Positions 26,395-35,417 are shown, numbered from the stretch's first letter. The stretch is 64,000 nt of DNA from Neobacillus drentensis (GCF_021560175.1 NZ_CP091110.1:3474501-3538500); one strand, 5' to 3'. The notes: generated by a model not told the origin, from the sequence alone. A program made the numbers and translations.

Positions 26395-26430
26395 ACAAAA
26401 AAACTCAAACCAATTTGGCTTGAGTTTTTT
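26395..26430. terminator. Bidirectional terminator
   Basis: AAAAAACTCAA and TTGAGTTTTTT arms between the zinc-ribbon gene and adhE. Confidence 0.9.
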
Positions 26431-26439
26431 GTACTTTCA

Positions 26440-29043
26440 TTATATTCCTTTGTACGCCAAGCGATAGATTTCAGCTAATTCCGTTACCAACGGAAGCTTA
26501 GGATTTGCTGTTGTACATTGATCTTCGAAAGCTCGATCGGAAAGTAAGTCAATCTTACTTTCAAATTCTGCTTGATCAATCCCATTTGCAGCAAGACTCA
26601 TCGGAACTTCCAATTCTTGAGCTAAGCGGATAATCGCTTGAACCAAGCTTTCTACCCCTTCTTCAGTAGTAGCGGCTGGTAAACCTAACGTTCTTGCAAT
26701 CTCAGCATAGCGCTTGTCGGCTTTGAAGTGATTGTACTTAGGGAATGCCGTAAACTTCTTAGGTTTTGTTGCATTATATCGAATAACATGCGGTAATAGA
26801 ACAGCATTTGCACGTCCATGTGCAATATGGAACTCTGCTCCCAATTTATGGGCTAAGCTGTGGTTAATACCTAAGAATGCGTTCGCAAAGGCCATACCGG
26901 CAATGGTAGATGCATTATGCACTTTCTCGCGCGCTTCTTCATCATGGCCATTTCGATAAGCTCTTGGCAGGTATTCAAATACAAGCTGAATAGCTTTCAT
27001 CGCTAGACCATCAGTGAAATCATTTGCCATACAAGATACATAAGCTTCAATTGCATGTGTCAAGACGTCGAGACCAGTATCAGCCGTAATATGCTTTGGA
27101 ACCGTCATAACAAACTGCGGATCGATAATGGCAACATCAGGTGTTAATTCATAGTCAGCTAAAGGATATTTGATATTGGCTTCTTTATCCGTAATAACAG
27201 AGAAAGATGTGACTTCAGAACCTGTACCAGAGGTTGTTGGAATTGCAACAAATTGTGCTCTTTGACCTAAATGAGGATATTTCACAATCCGTTTACGAAT
27301 ATCAAGGAATTTTTGTTTTAAGCCAAAGAATTCAGCATCAGGATATTCGTAGAACAGCCACATTCCTTTAGCTGCATCCATTGCAGACCCGCCCCCAAGA
27401 GCAATAATCACATCAGGCTGGAAGTTAGCCATCATTTCGGCGCCTTTCATAACTGTTTCGATAGATGGATCTGGTTCTACATCAGAGAAAATTTCACAAT
27501 GTACATAATCCGGACGCTTACGTAAGTAGTAAAGGACTCTGTCGACATATCCTAACTTCACCATTCCAGGGTCAGTAACAATAAAAGCTTTAGATATCTT
27601 AGGCATTTTTGCTAAATATTGAGTTGAATTTTTCTCAAAATAGATTTTAGACGGAACCTTGAACCACTGCATATTCACATTCCTTTTAGCTACTTTTTTG
27701 ATATTAATTAAATGAACTGCACCTACGTTTGTTGAAACAGAGTTGCCGCCATATGTGCCGCAGCCAAGTGTTAGGGATGGCATATAAGCATTGTAGATAT
27801 CTCCGATGGCACCTTGTGAAGATGGAGCATTGACAATGATTCGTCCTGCCTTCATACGTAAACCATACTGTTTAATTACGTTTTGATCATTTGTATGAAT
27901 AACGGCAGAGTGTCCTAAACCGCCAAATTCAAGCATTTCTTCTGCCCGTTTTAGGCCTTCATCTGTTGAATTCACTTTATAGCAAGCTAAAACTGGACTT
28001 AATTTTTCCCTAGACAGCGGATACTTAGGACCAACACCCTTCAATTCTGCTATTAGGATTTTTGTGCCTTCCGGAACCGTCACTCCAGCCTTTTCCGCAA
28101 TTTTAAAAGCAGGCATACCAACAATATCAGGGTTAACTGCACAAGAATGTTCATTAATGACTAATTTTTCTACCTTTTCTTTTTCTTCTTCACTTAAGAA
28201 ATAGCAGTTGTTAGCGATCATTTCATTTTTTACATCGTTGTAAATTTCTTTATCAATAATAACGGCTTGTTCAGACGCACAAATCATCCCATTATCGAAT
28301 GTTTTTGAAAGAATTAAGTCATTCACCGCTTGTTTAAGGTTTGCCGTTTTTTCAATATAGCATGGTACGTTCCCTGGTCCAACCCCTAGAGCTGGTTTTC
28401 CTGAGCTATAAGCGGATTTCACCATGCCCGCACCGCCAGTGGCCAGAATCATGGATATTTTATTATGATTCATAAGTGCTTGTGTTGCTTCTAATGAAGG
28501 TGTTTCAATCCATTGAATACAATTCTCTGGTGCCCCTGCTTTAATGGCTGCATCCCTTAACACTCTGGCTGCTTCACTGCTGCACTTTTGTGCGGATGGA
28601 TGGAATGCAAAGATGATTGGATTGCGTGTCTTAATGGAAATGAGTGATTTAAACATGGTAGTTGATGTTGGATTGGTCACAGGTGTTACCCCTGCCACAA
28701 CACCTACTGGCTCGGCAATTTCAATCATGCCTTCGTGTTCATTTTCATTGATAATACCAACTGTTTTGTTGTATTTAATATTGTGATAGACATATTCTGT
28801 TGCAAACATATTTTTAATGATTTTATCCTCGTAAACGCCTCTTCCAGTTTCTTCGACAGCGAGTTTAGCTAGAGGCATGTGCTGATCAAGACCTGCTAAT
28901 GCCATTTGCTTAACAATCTCATCAATCAACTCTTGGTCGAAACCTCTAAATTCCTCTAAAGCTTTTAAACCTTTTTCAACTAAGCCATTAATCATGCTTG
29001 TTACATCCTGTTTGCCTTTTACTTGCTTTTCTACTACTGCCAT
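26440..29043 (-). CDS. adhE: Bifunctional acetaldehyde-CoA/alcohol dehydrogenase
   Basis: It reduces acetyl-CoA to acetaldehyde and then ethanol, using two NADH, in fermentation. The 867-residue protein has an N-terminal aldehyde dehydrogenase half (residues ~1-440; catalytic Cys in GMICASEQA, GVGPGNVP) and a C-terminal iron-dependent alcohol dehydrogenase half (~450-867; GGGSAMDAAKGMW, TGLDVLTHAIEAYVS, HSLAHKLGAEFHIAHGRANA with the iron-binding His residues). AdhE usually assembles into spirosome filaments. Two Rex-like palindromes lie within 110 bp before the start, so repression at high NAD+/NADH is likely. GGAGGG precedes ATG. Terminated by the hairpin at 26395-26430. Confidence 0.97.
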   Translation of the reverse strand: MAVVEKQVKGKQDVTSMINGLVEKGLKALEEFRGFDQELIDEIVKQMALAGLDQHMPLAKLAVEETGRGVYEDKIIKNMFATEYVYHNIKYNKTVGIINENEHEGMIEIAEPVGVVAGVTPVTNPTSTTMFKSLISIKTRNPIIFAFHPSAQKCSSEAARVLRDAAIKAGAPENCIQWIETPSLEATQALMNHNKISMILATGGAGMVKSAYSSGKPALGVGPGNVPCYIEKTANLKQAVNDLILSKTFDNGMICASEQAVIIDKEIYNDVKNEMIANNCYFLSEEEKEKVEKLVINEHSCAVNPDIVGMPAFKIAEKAGVTVPEGTKILIAELKGVGPKYPLSREKLSPVLACYKVNSTDEGLKRAEEMLEFGGLGHSAVIHTNDQNVIKQYGLRMKAGRIIVNAPSSQGAIGDIYNAYMPSLTLGCGTYGGNSVSTNVGAVHLINIKKVAKRNVNMQWFKVPSKIYFEKNSTQYLAKMPKISKAFIVTDPGMVKLGYVDRVLYYLRKRPDYVHCEIFSDVEPDPSIETVMKGAEMMANFQPDVIIALGGGSAMDAAKGMWLFYEYPDAEFFGLKQKFLDIRKRIVKYPHLGQRAQFVAIPTTSGTGSEVTSFSVITDKEANIKYPLADYELTPDVAIIDPQFVMTVPKHITADTGLDVLTHAIEAYVSCMANDFTDGLAMKAIQLVFEYLPRAYRNGHDEEAREKVHNASTIAGMAFANAFLGINHSLAHKLGAEFHIAHGRANAVLLPHVIRYNATKPKKFTAFPKYNHFKADKRYAEIARTLGLPAATTEEGVESLVQAIIRLAQELEVPMSLAANGIDQAEFESKIDLLSDRAFEDQCTTANPKLPLVTELAEIYRLAYKGI

Positions 29044-29066
29044 GATATTCCCTCCAATTATTATCT

Positions 29067-29084
29067 ATGTGAACAATTTCACAT
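29067..29084. promoter_or_regulatory. Rex-like operator 1 upstream of adhE
   Basis: Perfect palindrome ATGTGAACAATTTCACAT, close to the Rex consensus TTGTGAANNNNTTCACAA; centred about 32 bp before the adhE start. Confidence 0.65.
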
Positions 29085-29134
29085 ATTTGTATAAAAAAAT
29101 TAGATTTCGAACTAGCATTTATTCATTATTACAA

Positions 29135-29152
29135 TTGTGTATTACTTCACAA
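29135..29152. promoter_or_regulatory. Rex-like operator 2 upstream of adhE
   Basis: TTGTGTATTACTTCACAA fits the Rex consensus with one half-site change. It is embedded in longer ACAATTGTG/CACAATTGT arms (29131-29156). Confidence 0.65.
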
Positions 29153-29182
29153 TTGTGAGTAAATGAGAAAGCAAAAATTGGT

Positions 29183-29410
29183 TTATTCACACACTGGATT
29201 GCGTGGGATTTTTTCAAATAAGATTTCGGTTAGCACTTTGGAGTATTTTTTAACAATGACTACATAATTAACTGTCCAGATATAACTTGGGATCTCTTCA
29301 TTTTCTTTCATAAGCATTGCTTCAAATGGGTCACCCACTAGTTCTTCGAAGATTTCTTGGGTATAAGTTTCAGCATCTGTTGAGAAGGTTTGCCATTCAC
29401 AAATCATCAT
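29183..29410 (-). CDS. Small acidic hypothetical protein upstream of adhE
   Basis: A 75-residue soluble protein (IFEELVGDPFEAMLMKENEEIPSYIWTVNYVVIV) with no membrane helix. AGGAGTGATAAGAC before ATG at 29410 is a good ribosome binding site. It is on the same strand as adhE, 140 bp ahead of it, with the two Rex-like sites between, so those sites control adhE rather than this gene unless they form a roadblock. I do not recognise the family. A cre match lies about 170 bp upstream of its start, nearer to the next gene on the other strand. Confidence 0.7.
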   Translation of the reverse strand: MMICEWQTFSTDAETYTQEIFEELVGDPFEAMLMKENEEIPSYIWTVNYVVIVKKYSKVLTEILFEKIPRNPVCE

Positions 29411-29580
29411 GTCTTATCACTCCTTGTTTCTTTATGGTTACATCATAACACGAAAAAACGATAATAGATTGTGAAAAATTGAACAAACTTTGAACAATTG
29501 GATAGTTTTACTAATAGTAGTTCAAAAGCACTAACTAAGCCGTTTTTCAGATAAAATCGTATTGCTTGGAACAATATTAT

Positions 29581-29594
29581 TGTAAACGTTTTCA
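29581..29594. promoter_or_regulatory. cre site (CcpA operator)
   Basis: TGTAAACGTTTTCA matches every fixed position of the cre consensus TGWNANCGNTNWCA. It sits between divergent genes, 109 bp before the CAP-domain gene (29703, plus strand) and 171 bp before the small gene starting at 29410 (minus strand). Confidence 0.65.
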
Positions 29595-29702
29595 AAAATA
29601 AAATTATATTAAAATACTTTTTCTGCTAGTTGCTTCTATAAGCATATTACTTATATATTTAAAGAAAATTGGTTAAAATTCTAATAGAATGGAGGGAATT
29701 TG

Positions 29703-30833
29703 ATGGTTCGTTTTCTAATGATTATTGTTGCTTTATTTTTAATCCACTCATCTTGGCCTTTCTTAGAAAAACAATTTAATCATACAAGCCTTACAAAAGA
29801 CATTTCTGAAATGAATACACTAAAGGATAATTCAAACATTACCGAGACTATCCAAGCTATTTATAGCGAAGTCCAGTCTACCCTGAAACAGCTTGGAGTT
29901 CTAGTAAATAACCGTCAAGAGAACCAACAGCCAATCGAACCAAAAAAAGAGGCGAAGATAGAATTAACTACACCAGCCCAACAGGAATTTTCTATTTTTA
30001 ATATTGAGCTTGGCGACAGCCGTGATGATTTAGTTGAAAACCTTGGTACTCCGATCCGTTCTACCCTAAATGATTATGGAACCACGTGGAATACTTATCA
30101 TGACCATTACCGCAATTTTTTTATGGTTATGTATGATGATGATCATAAAGTAGCCGGCCTATATACGAACCAAGATTTAATAGCCTCTAAAAATGGGATT
30201 AAATTAGGGACCCCTAAACAAACAGTTCGCAATTTACTGGGTAAACCGTTAACGACGATTCAAAAAGGGCTCGTATTATATAAACTATCAGATCAGGAAG
30301 ACTATGATGTATTCCTGCGTGATAATGACTATGTCACCATTTTTTATGATAAACATCAAGGAGATACAGTAACAGCCGTCCAATTAATTAGCAAGAATCT
30401 AGAAAATAAGAAGCTCGGTATTTACCCGAAAGCAAGTTCGCAATTAAAAGAGGGCTTTGAGTATCAATTGTTTGATTTAACCAATGCCGCCCGGGTTCAG
30501 CACCAGCTTCCCGTCCTTACATGGGATCAACATGTTCAAGCGACCGCCCGCAAGCATAGTACAGATATGGCTGTGAATCATTATTTTGACCATACCAATC
30601 TCAAGGGCCAATCACCGTTTGACCGGATGGCTGCAGATCATATCGTTTTCCAGTTAGCCGGAGAAAACCTGGCATATGGACAGTTTAGCAGTATTTTTGC
30701 CCATGAAGGCTTAATGAATTCACTCGGGCATCGAGAAAACATTTTACGACAAGGCTACAAGTATCTAGGTGTTGGCGTCGCCTTTAATAATGAATCCCAA
30801 CCCTACTATACAGAAAATTTCTATGCAAAGTAG
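29703..30833 (+). CDS. Secreted CAP-domain protein with CAP-associated N-terminal domain (YlbC-like)
   Basis: A 376-residue protein with an N-terminal signal or anchor helix (FLMIIVALFLIHSSWPFL), a central domain (~residues 95-235; IELGDSRDDLVENLGTPIRS with two related halves) matching the CAP-associated module of B. subtilis YlbC, and a C-terminal CAP/SCP domain (~255-376: DLTNAARVQHQLPVLTWDQ, HSTDMAVNHYFDHTN, GENLAYG, GHRENIL). Extracytoplasmic; the function of bacterial CAP proteins is unclear. ATG at 29703 has GGAGGG six bases upstream. A long palindrome begins four bases past its stop. Confidence 0.9.
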   Translation: MVRFLMIIVALFLIHSSWPFLEKQFNHTSLTKDISEMNTLKDNSNITETIQAIYSEVQSTLKQLGVLVNNRQENQQPIEPKKEAKIELTTPAQQEFSIFNIELGDSRDDLVENLGTPIRSTLNDYGTTWNTYHDHYRNFFMVMYDDDHKVAGLYTNQDLIASKNGIKLGTPKQTVRNLLGKPLTTIQKGLVLYKLSDQEDYDVFLRDNDYVTIFYDKHQGDTVTAVQLISKNLENKKLGIYPKASSQLKEGFEYQLFDLTNAARVQHQLPVLTWDQHVQATARKHSTDMAVNHYFDHTNLKGQSPFDRMAADHIVFQLAGENLAYGQFSSIFAHEGLMNSLGHRENILRQGYKYLGVGVAFNNESQPYYTENFYAK

Positions 30834-30836
30834 ATG

Positions 30837-30886
30837 CATAGGGACGGTTCTCTTGCTTCTTTTGAAGCAAGAGAACCGTCCCTATG
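30837..30886. repeat. Perfect 23-bp inverted repeat behind the CAP-domain gene
   Basis: Arms begin CATAGGGACGGTTCTCTTGC and pair without mismatch around a TTTT loop. There is no following U run, so it is not an ordinary terminator. The GGGACGGTTCT core is a recurrent repeat in several Bacillus genomes (recollection), reminiscent of REP/RAYT elements. Confidence 0.8.
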
Positions 30887-30991
30887 ATTCCTAACTTTTA
30901 AGGAATTGGCAATTTATTTTTCTTGAATTAATCAAAATAATTTGATATATTACTATTAATTACATACTTTCTTACTTCAATACCTTTTGAA

Positions 30992-31168
30992 GTGAGGATA
31001 GAGGCGCAAAGACCATCAGTACGCTATATGAGGATAAATGAGGTCCTATGACAATGGTGGAAAGGGGAATTTGCCGAAGCAGATAGAATCTCATTGGTCT
31101 TGAAGCTGGTTCTGTGTTGAATAAGCACAGAATTGTCATATAGGAAACTATATGGAGGGCTATCTCAC
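30992..31168 (+). promoter_or_regulatory. Lysine riboswitch (L box) upstream of dapA
   Basis: P1 is formed by GTGAGGATAG (30992-31001) and CTATCTCAC (31160-31168). Conserved L-box pieces are present: GATAGAGGCGC, AAAGGGGAATTTGCCGAAG, GGTCTTGAAGCTGG, and the CATATAGGAAACTATATGGAGGG hairpin region. Lysine binding should favour the terminator at 31198-31228 and shut off dapA, the first committed step to lysine and dipicolinate. Confidence 0.93.
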
Positions 31169-31197
31169 GCATAGGAACTTTATTTTGATGTTTCTAC

Positions 31198-31228
31198 AGC
31201 AGCAGCGACCCCTCGTTGTTGCTTTTTT
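31198..31228 (+). terminator. Riboswitch-controlled terminator of dapA
   Basis: AGCAGCGA/TCGTTGTT stem with GCTTTTTTGC behind, between the aptamer and the dapA start. Confidence 0.85.
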
Positions 31229-31292
31229 GCGTTGACATCAGATTGGCCTTACCCCTCTAATTTATAAAAAAAATTACAAAGGGTGAGAAAAA

Positions 31293-32180
31293 ATGAATTT
31301 TGGCCAAGTATTAACCGCAATGGTTACACCATTTGATCAAAATGGTGATGTAGATTTTAACGCCGCAAGATTGTTAGTTAACTATTTAATTGAAAATGGC
31401 ACAGAAGGCTTAGTCGTATCCGGTACAACTGGTGAGTCTCCTACTCTAACATTGGAAGAAAAAGTAGCATTATTTAAATTAGTGGTGGAGGAAGCAGCCG
31501 GCCGGGTGCCGGTTATAGCTGGTACCGGCTCCAACAATACACGAGCCTCGATTCAGTTAACGAAACTTGCTGCTGAAGCGGGTGTAGATGGAATTTTACT
31601 AGTTGTTCCCTATTACAACAAACCCTCACAAGAAGGAATCTATCAACATTTTAAAGCAATTGCCGAATCAACCGTTTTACCAGTTATGCTGTATAATATC
31701 CCTGGCCGCTGTGGTGTTAATATGTCAGTTGATACTGTTGTCCGCCTCTCAAAAATTCACAATATCGTGGCTGTTAAAGAAGCAAGCGGCAACTTAGATG
31801 CAATGGCAGACATCATAAGTAAGACACCAGATCATTTCTCCCTTTATAGTGGCGATGATGGGTTAACCCTTCCAGTTTTAGCCATTGGCGGAACAGGAGT
31901 AGTATCGGTTGCTTCGCACATTATCGGAAACGAAATGCAGGACATGGTGAGGAAATTTAAAAATGGACAGCTTGAGGAAGCTGCAGCTGCACATCGCACA
32001 CTCCTCCCACTGATGAAGGGATTATTTGCTGCACCGAACCCAACACCTGTGAAAGCCGCCCTAAATATGACCGGTATCCATGTTGGTGAAGTACGTTTGC
32101 CATTGGTGCCATTAACGGACGAAGAGAAATTAACATTAGAGAAGCTGCTCCCAGCTGACAAACTTGTAAGTGTAAGTTAA
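31293..32180 (+). CDS. dapA: 4-hydroxy-tetrahydrodipicolinate synthase
   Basis: It condenses pyruvate with aspartate semialdehyde in the pathway to diaminopimelate, lysine and spore dipicolinic acid. The 295-residue protein has the TIM-barrel motifs: GTTGESPTL, the catalytic Tyr in VPYYNKPSQEG, and the Schiff-base Lys in IVAVKEASGN. It is preceded by a lysine riboswitch and stands alone, whereas bacilli usually keep a dapA in the asd-dapG-dapA cluster, so this may be a lysine-responsive extra copy (inference). GGGTGAG precedes ATG. Confidence 0.95.
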   Translation: MNFGQVLTAMVTPFDQNGDVDFNAARLLVNYLIENGTEGLVVSGTTGESPTLTLEEKVALFKLVVEEAAGRVPVIAGTGSNNTRASIQLTKLAAEAGVDGILLVVPYYNKPSQEGIYQHFKAIAESTVLPVMLYNIPGRCGVNMSVDTVVRLSKIHNIVAVKEASGNLDAMADIISKTPDHFSLYSGDDGLTLPVLAIGGTGVVSVASHIIGNEMQDMVRKFKNGQLEEAAAAHRTLLPLMKGLFAAPNPTPVKAALNMTGIHVGEVRLPLVPLTDEEKLTLEKLLPADKLVSVS

Positions 32181-32188
32181 TAACCTAG

Positions 32189-32218
32189 GGCTGCCTTTTA
32201 AGGGCAGCCTGTTTTTTT
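32189..32218 (+). terminator. Terminator after dapA
   Basis: GGCTGCC/GGGCAGCC stem and U7. Confidence 0.93.
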
Positions 32219-32276
32219 ACCTATTTGTTTAATAATCCCCCCTACCAAATCTTTCCTCTTTGAAAGGAGAAACAGA

Positions 32277-33113
32277 ATGGATCGAAAAACAGCAATTGTA
32301 ACGGGGTCGTCAAGCGGATTTGGTTTACTCTGCGCAATTGAATTGGCCTTGAAGGGTTTTACCGTCATTGCAACAATGAGAGATACGAACAAAGCAAAGG
32401 CTTTAATCGAAGCCGCCAAAGAAAAGCAAGTGGAGAAGGACATACAGGTTACCTCGTTGGATGTTACTTCAAGTGACTCGATCCAACAGTTTAAATTATT
32501 CCTTGAAAACTATTCTCACATTGATGTGTTAGTGAACAACGCTGGCGTTGCCGTCGGAGGTTTTAGTGAAGAACTGTCTTTAGAAGATTATCGGCGGCAA
32601 TTTGAAACCAACTTTTTTGGGGTGATTGCTGTGACGAATGCCGTTCTCCCCCTCATGAGAGCGAGAAAACAAGGCCGAATTATTAATATGAGCAGTATCA
32701 GCGGAAGATTTGGTTTTCCAGGTTTATCCGCTTATAGCGCATCTAAACATGCACTAGAAGGCTACAGTGAAAGCTTAAGGCTTGAAGTACGTCCCTTTGG
32801 GATTGATGTTTCCTTAATCGAACCTGGTTCCTATCAAACGAACATTTGGACGAGCGTTGATCAACTCGAAAACAACCCGGATTCGCCTTATACCTTTTAT
32901 ATGGAGAGCCTCTTAAAAGAAATAAATAATGGCAAAGCTGATTATGGCGACCCAAGTGATGTCGCTAAACTAGCAGCCCAGGTTGCCAGCACGGCTGGAA
33001 CGCCTGACCTTCGTTATCCGATCGGCAAGGGCGTGAAGACGAATCTATTTCTTAAAAAGACACTGCCTTGGAAGTTTCTTGAATCCGCGATATTAAAGCG
33101 GATTAAGCCTTGA
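32277..33113 (+). CDS. Short-chain dehydrogenase/reductase (classical SDR)
   Basis: A 278-residue protein with the NAD(P) motif TGSSSGFG (residues ~9-16), the NNAGVAVGG motif, the catalytic Ser in SSISG, and YSASK with the active-site Tyr and Lys. The tail of the sequence (NPDSPYTFYMESLLKEIN) resembles SDRs annotated as retinol- or 11-beta-HSD-like oxidoreductases in bacilli. Substrate unknown. AAAGGAG precedes ATG. The aldo/keto reductase gene follows 86 bp downstream on the same strand. Confidence 0.9.
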   Translation: MDRKTAIVTGSSSGFGLLCAIELALKGFTVIATMRDTNKAKALIEAAKEKQVEKDIQVTSLDVTSSDSIQQFKLFLENYSHIDVLVNNAGVAVGGFSEELSLEDYRRQFETNFFGVIAVTNAVLPLMRARKQGRIINMSSISGRFGFPGLSAYSASKHALEGYSESLRLEVRPFGIDVSLIEPGSYQTNIWTSVDQLENNPDSPYTFYMESLLKEINNGKADYGDPSDVAKLAAQVASTAGTPDLRYPIGKGVKTNLFLKKTLPWKFLESAILKRIKP

Positions 33114-33199
33114 TTTGTTTGATGAGTTCTGTTTGGTTGATTCTTCCATGCTGAGGGTACTATACTATGTATTGACTGACTGATAAGGAGGAGAAGAGA

Positions 33200-34027
33200 T
33201 TGAATAGCTTACAATCCAGCACCACATTACATAATGGGGTAAAAATGCCATGGTTTGGACTTGGTGTCTACAAAGTACCCGAAGGCGAAGTGGCTCTTGA
33301 ATCCGTAAAAATGGCTATAAAGGCCGGGTACCGAAGCATTGATACTGCCGCACTTTATGAAAATGAAGAAAGCGTTGGCAAAGCCCTAAAAGAATCAGGG
33401 GTCTCCCGTGAGGAACTTTTTATTACTACAAAAGTATGGAATAGCGACCAGCGTAATGATTCTGTTGAAGAAGCTTTTGAGACAAGCTTACGGAAGCTCG
33501 GCCTTGATTACGTTGATTTGTATTTAATCCACTGGCCAGTAAAGGAAAAATATAAAGACACTTGGAAGGTCCTTGAGAAGTTATATAAAGAAAAGCGTGT
33601 TCGTGCGATCGGAGTAAGTAATTTTAACATCCACCATTTAGAAGATTTGATGTCTGTGGCTGAAATTAAGCCAATGGTGAACCAGGTGGAGTTACATCCT
33701 CTTCATTCGCAGCCTGAACTGCGCGGCTATTGCAAACAACAACAGATTCAAATAGAGGCTTGGGCACCGCTTGGCCAAGGCAGACTGCTAGACCATCCGG
33801 GATTACAGGAAATTGCTTCGGCCCACCACAAATCAATCGCACAAGTTATTTTACGCTGGGATATCCAGAATGAAATCGTAACAATACCGAAATCGATTCG
33901 TGAAAGCCGTATTAAAGAGAATGCCAATATCTTTGATTTCACCTTATCAGAGAGCGATATAGAAAAAATTAATGCCCTTAATGAGAACCAGCGATTTGGT
34001 GCTGATCCGGATAATTTTAACTTTTAG
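33200..34027 (+). CDS. Aldo/keto reductase (AKR5/YvgN-like)
   Basis: A 275-residue NADPH-dependent carbonyl reductase. The catalytic tetrad is visible: Asp in SIDTAALY, Tyr in the same segment, Lys in ITTKVW and His in YLIHWP. The NADP-binding end IPKSIRESRIKENANIFDF fits AKRs of the B. subtilis YvgN/YtbE type, which reduce methylglyoxal and other aldehydes. TTG start, supported by AAGGAGGAG eight bases upstream; a terminator follows. Confidence 0.93.
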   Translation: MNSLQSSTTLHNGVKMPWFGLGVYKVPEGEVALESVKMAIKAGYRSIDTAALYENEESVGKALKESGVSREELFITTKVWNSDQRNDSVEEAFETSLRKLGLDYVDLYLIHWPVKEKYKDTWKVLEKLYKEKRVRAIGVSNFNIHHLEDLMSVAEIKPMVNQVELHPLHSQPELRGYCKQQQIQIEAWAPLGQGRLLDHPGLQEIASAHHKSIAQVILRWDIQNEIVTIPKSIRESRIKENANIFDFTLSESDIEKINALNENQRFGADPDNFNF

Positions 34028-34035
34028 TATGATGG

Positions 34036-34060
34036 GACTGTCCTTGCGGGCGGTCTTTTT
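34036..34060 (+). terminator. Terminator
   Basis: GACTGTCC/GGGCGGTC stem (with wobble pairs) and U5, after the aldo/keto reductase gene. Confidence 0.8.
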
Positions 34061-34135
34061 ATTTTCAATTGATTATTGGTGGTCCTTTAAGGGTAAAGTG
34101 AATGATAAATAAATTATTGTACGTAGGTGAAGAGT

Positions 34136-34624
34136 TTGAATCATTCTAGAAGCAGTAAAGATCTTACCATTCACATGAAGAAAAACCTCTGGTCAGGGGT
34201 GCTTTTTGGGATTGGGCTCGTTGCTTTTATTGACGAGACCATCTTTCATCAAATCCTTCATTGGCATCATTTTTACGATAAAGCCACGACAGCGGCTGGT
34301 TTAGTTTCGGATGGATTTTTCCATGCGTTTAGTTGGTTTTTTACAGTAGGCGGGTTATTTATGGTTGCAGATATCCGGCGCAGGAAGGTATGGCAAGTAA
34401 AAAAATGGGCGGCTGGTGTGCTTCTTGGCGCAGGTGGTTTTCAATTATATGATGGGATCATCCAGCATAAACTGATGCGGCTCCATCAGATCCGCTACCA
34501 TGTCAACCTATTACCTTATGACATGGTATGGCATATCACGTCTGTATTGATGCTGCTTATCGGCCTCGTTCTTATTATTCATTCCGCTAAAAAAACGGGA
34601 GTTGTTTCAGAACATGCTCAATAG
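34136..34624 (+). CDS. DUF2243 membrane protein
   Basis: About 162 residues with four hydrophobic segments. The conserved signature IDETIFHQILHWHHFYD lies near residue 40 and a second His-rich loop (HQIRYHVNLLPYDMVWHI) near residue 120. DUF2243 proteins often accompany CtaG-like proteins. The start is uncertain: TTG at 34136 follows AGGTGA closely, GTG at 34127 is the alternative. It overlaps the next gene by 11 bp, indicating a coupled pair. The paired His residues suggest metal or heme contact, but this is inference. Confidence 0.85.
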   Translation: MNHSRSSKDLTIHMKKNLWSGVLFGIGLVAFIDETIFHQILHWHHFYDKATTAAGLVSDGFFHAFSWFFTVGGLFMVADIRRRKVWQVKKWAAGVLLGAGGFQLYDGIIQHKLMRLHQIRYHVNLLPYDMVWHITSVLMLLIGLVLIIHSAKKTGVVSEHAQ

Positions 34625-35417
34625 TCAGCATACGATGCATAGCCATGGTTCCTTGGGTACTGATTTTATCCTTATGCTCCCTTTTATTTTTGCCGTGGTG
34701 ATTTATCTGCTTGGAGTGGCTAAGAGTGTCCTTTCCGGGAAAAATTGGCCTGTTTACCGAATATTGATGTGGCTAATTGGTGTAGTCTGCGCTCTTGCCG
34801 CCGTTACTGGACCAATCGCAGCTCAAGCCCATCACGATTTTACTGCACATATGCTGGGGCATTTGCTGCTCGGCATGCTGGCACCGCTTCTTATGGTTTT
34901 GGCGGCACCAATGACGCTGATTCTAAGAACGGTTGATGTGAAGCTGGCTCGCCGTTTATCCCTGATTTTAAGAAGTAAATTCTTCCGGTTTGCGAGTAGC
35001 CCTATGATTGCTTCGATTTTAAATATTGGCGGTCTTTGGCTGCTTTATTGCAGCTCTCTATATCGAGAAATGCAGGATAATGCTCCTTTGCACGTACTGG
35101 TTCATATCCATATATTTCTGGCTGGATATTTGTTTATTTCGGCGATGATTCATATAGATCCAGCACCACACCGAACGAGCTTCTTGTATCGTGCGATTGT
35201 ATGTGCGACCGCTTTGTCGGGTCATGGGATTTTAGCCAAATATATTTATGCTCATCCACCGGTTGGGGTGCCTGCGGAACAGGCGAAGACGGCCGGAATG
35301 TTAATGTATTATGGCGGAGATGTTGTTGATCTTGTTTTAATTATTATATTTTGCTATCAGTGGTATAAGTCTGTGCGGCCAGCTAGGGCAGTCGATCCAT
35401 CCTACGGAGGCCAATAA
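34614..35417 (+). CDS. Cytochrome c oxidase assembly factor CtaG-like membrane protein
   Basis: A 267-residue protein with about seven membrane helices. CtaG/caa3-type signatures are seen: TGPIAAQAHHDFTAHMLGHLLLGMLAPLLM, VHIHIFLAGYLF and HIDPAPHRTSF, with many conserved His residues that probably carry copper. B. subtilis CtaG is needed for caa3 oxidase activity, but here no cta genes are adjacent, so a related copper-handling role is possible. ATG at 34614 overlaps the DUF2243 stop. Confidence 0.87.
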   Translation: MLNSQHTMHSHGSLGTDFILMLPFIFAVVIYLLGVAKSVLSGKNWPVYRILMWLIGVVCALAAVTGPIAAQAHHDFTAHMLGHLLLGMLAPLLMVLAAPMTLILRTVDVKLARRLSLILRSKFFRFASSPMIASILNIGGLWLLYCSSLYREMQDNAPLHVLVHIHIFLAGYLFISAMIHIDPAPHRTSFLYRAIVCATALSGHGILAKYIYAHPPVGVPAEQAKTAGMLMYYGGDVVDLVLIIIFCYQWYKSVRPARAVDPSYGGQ

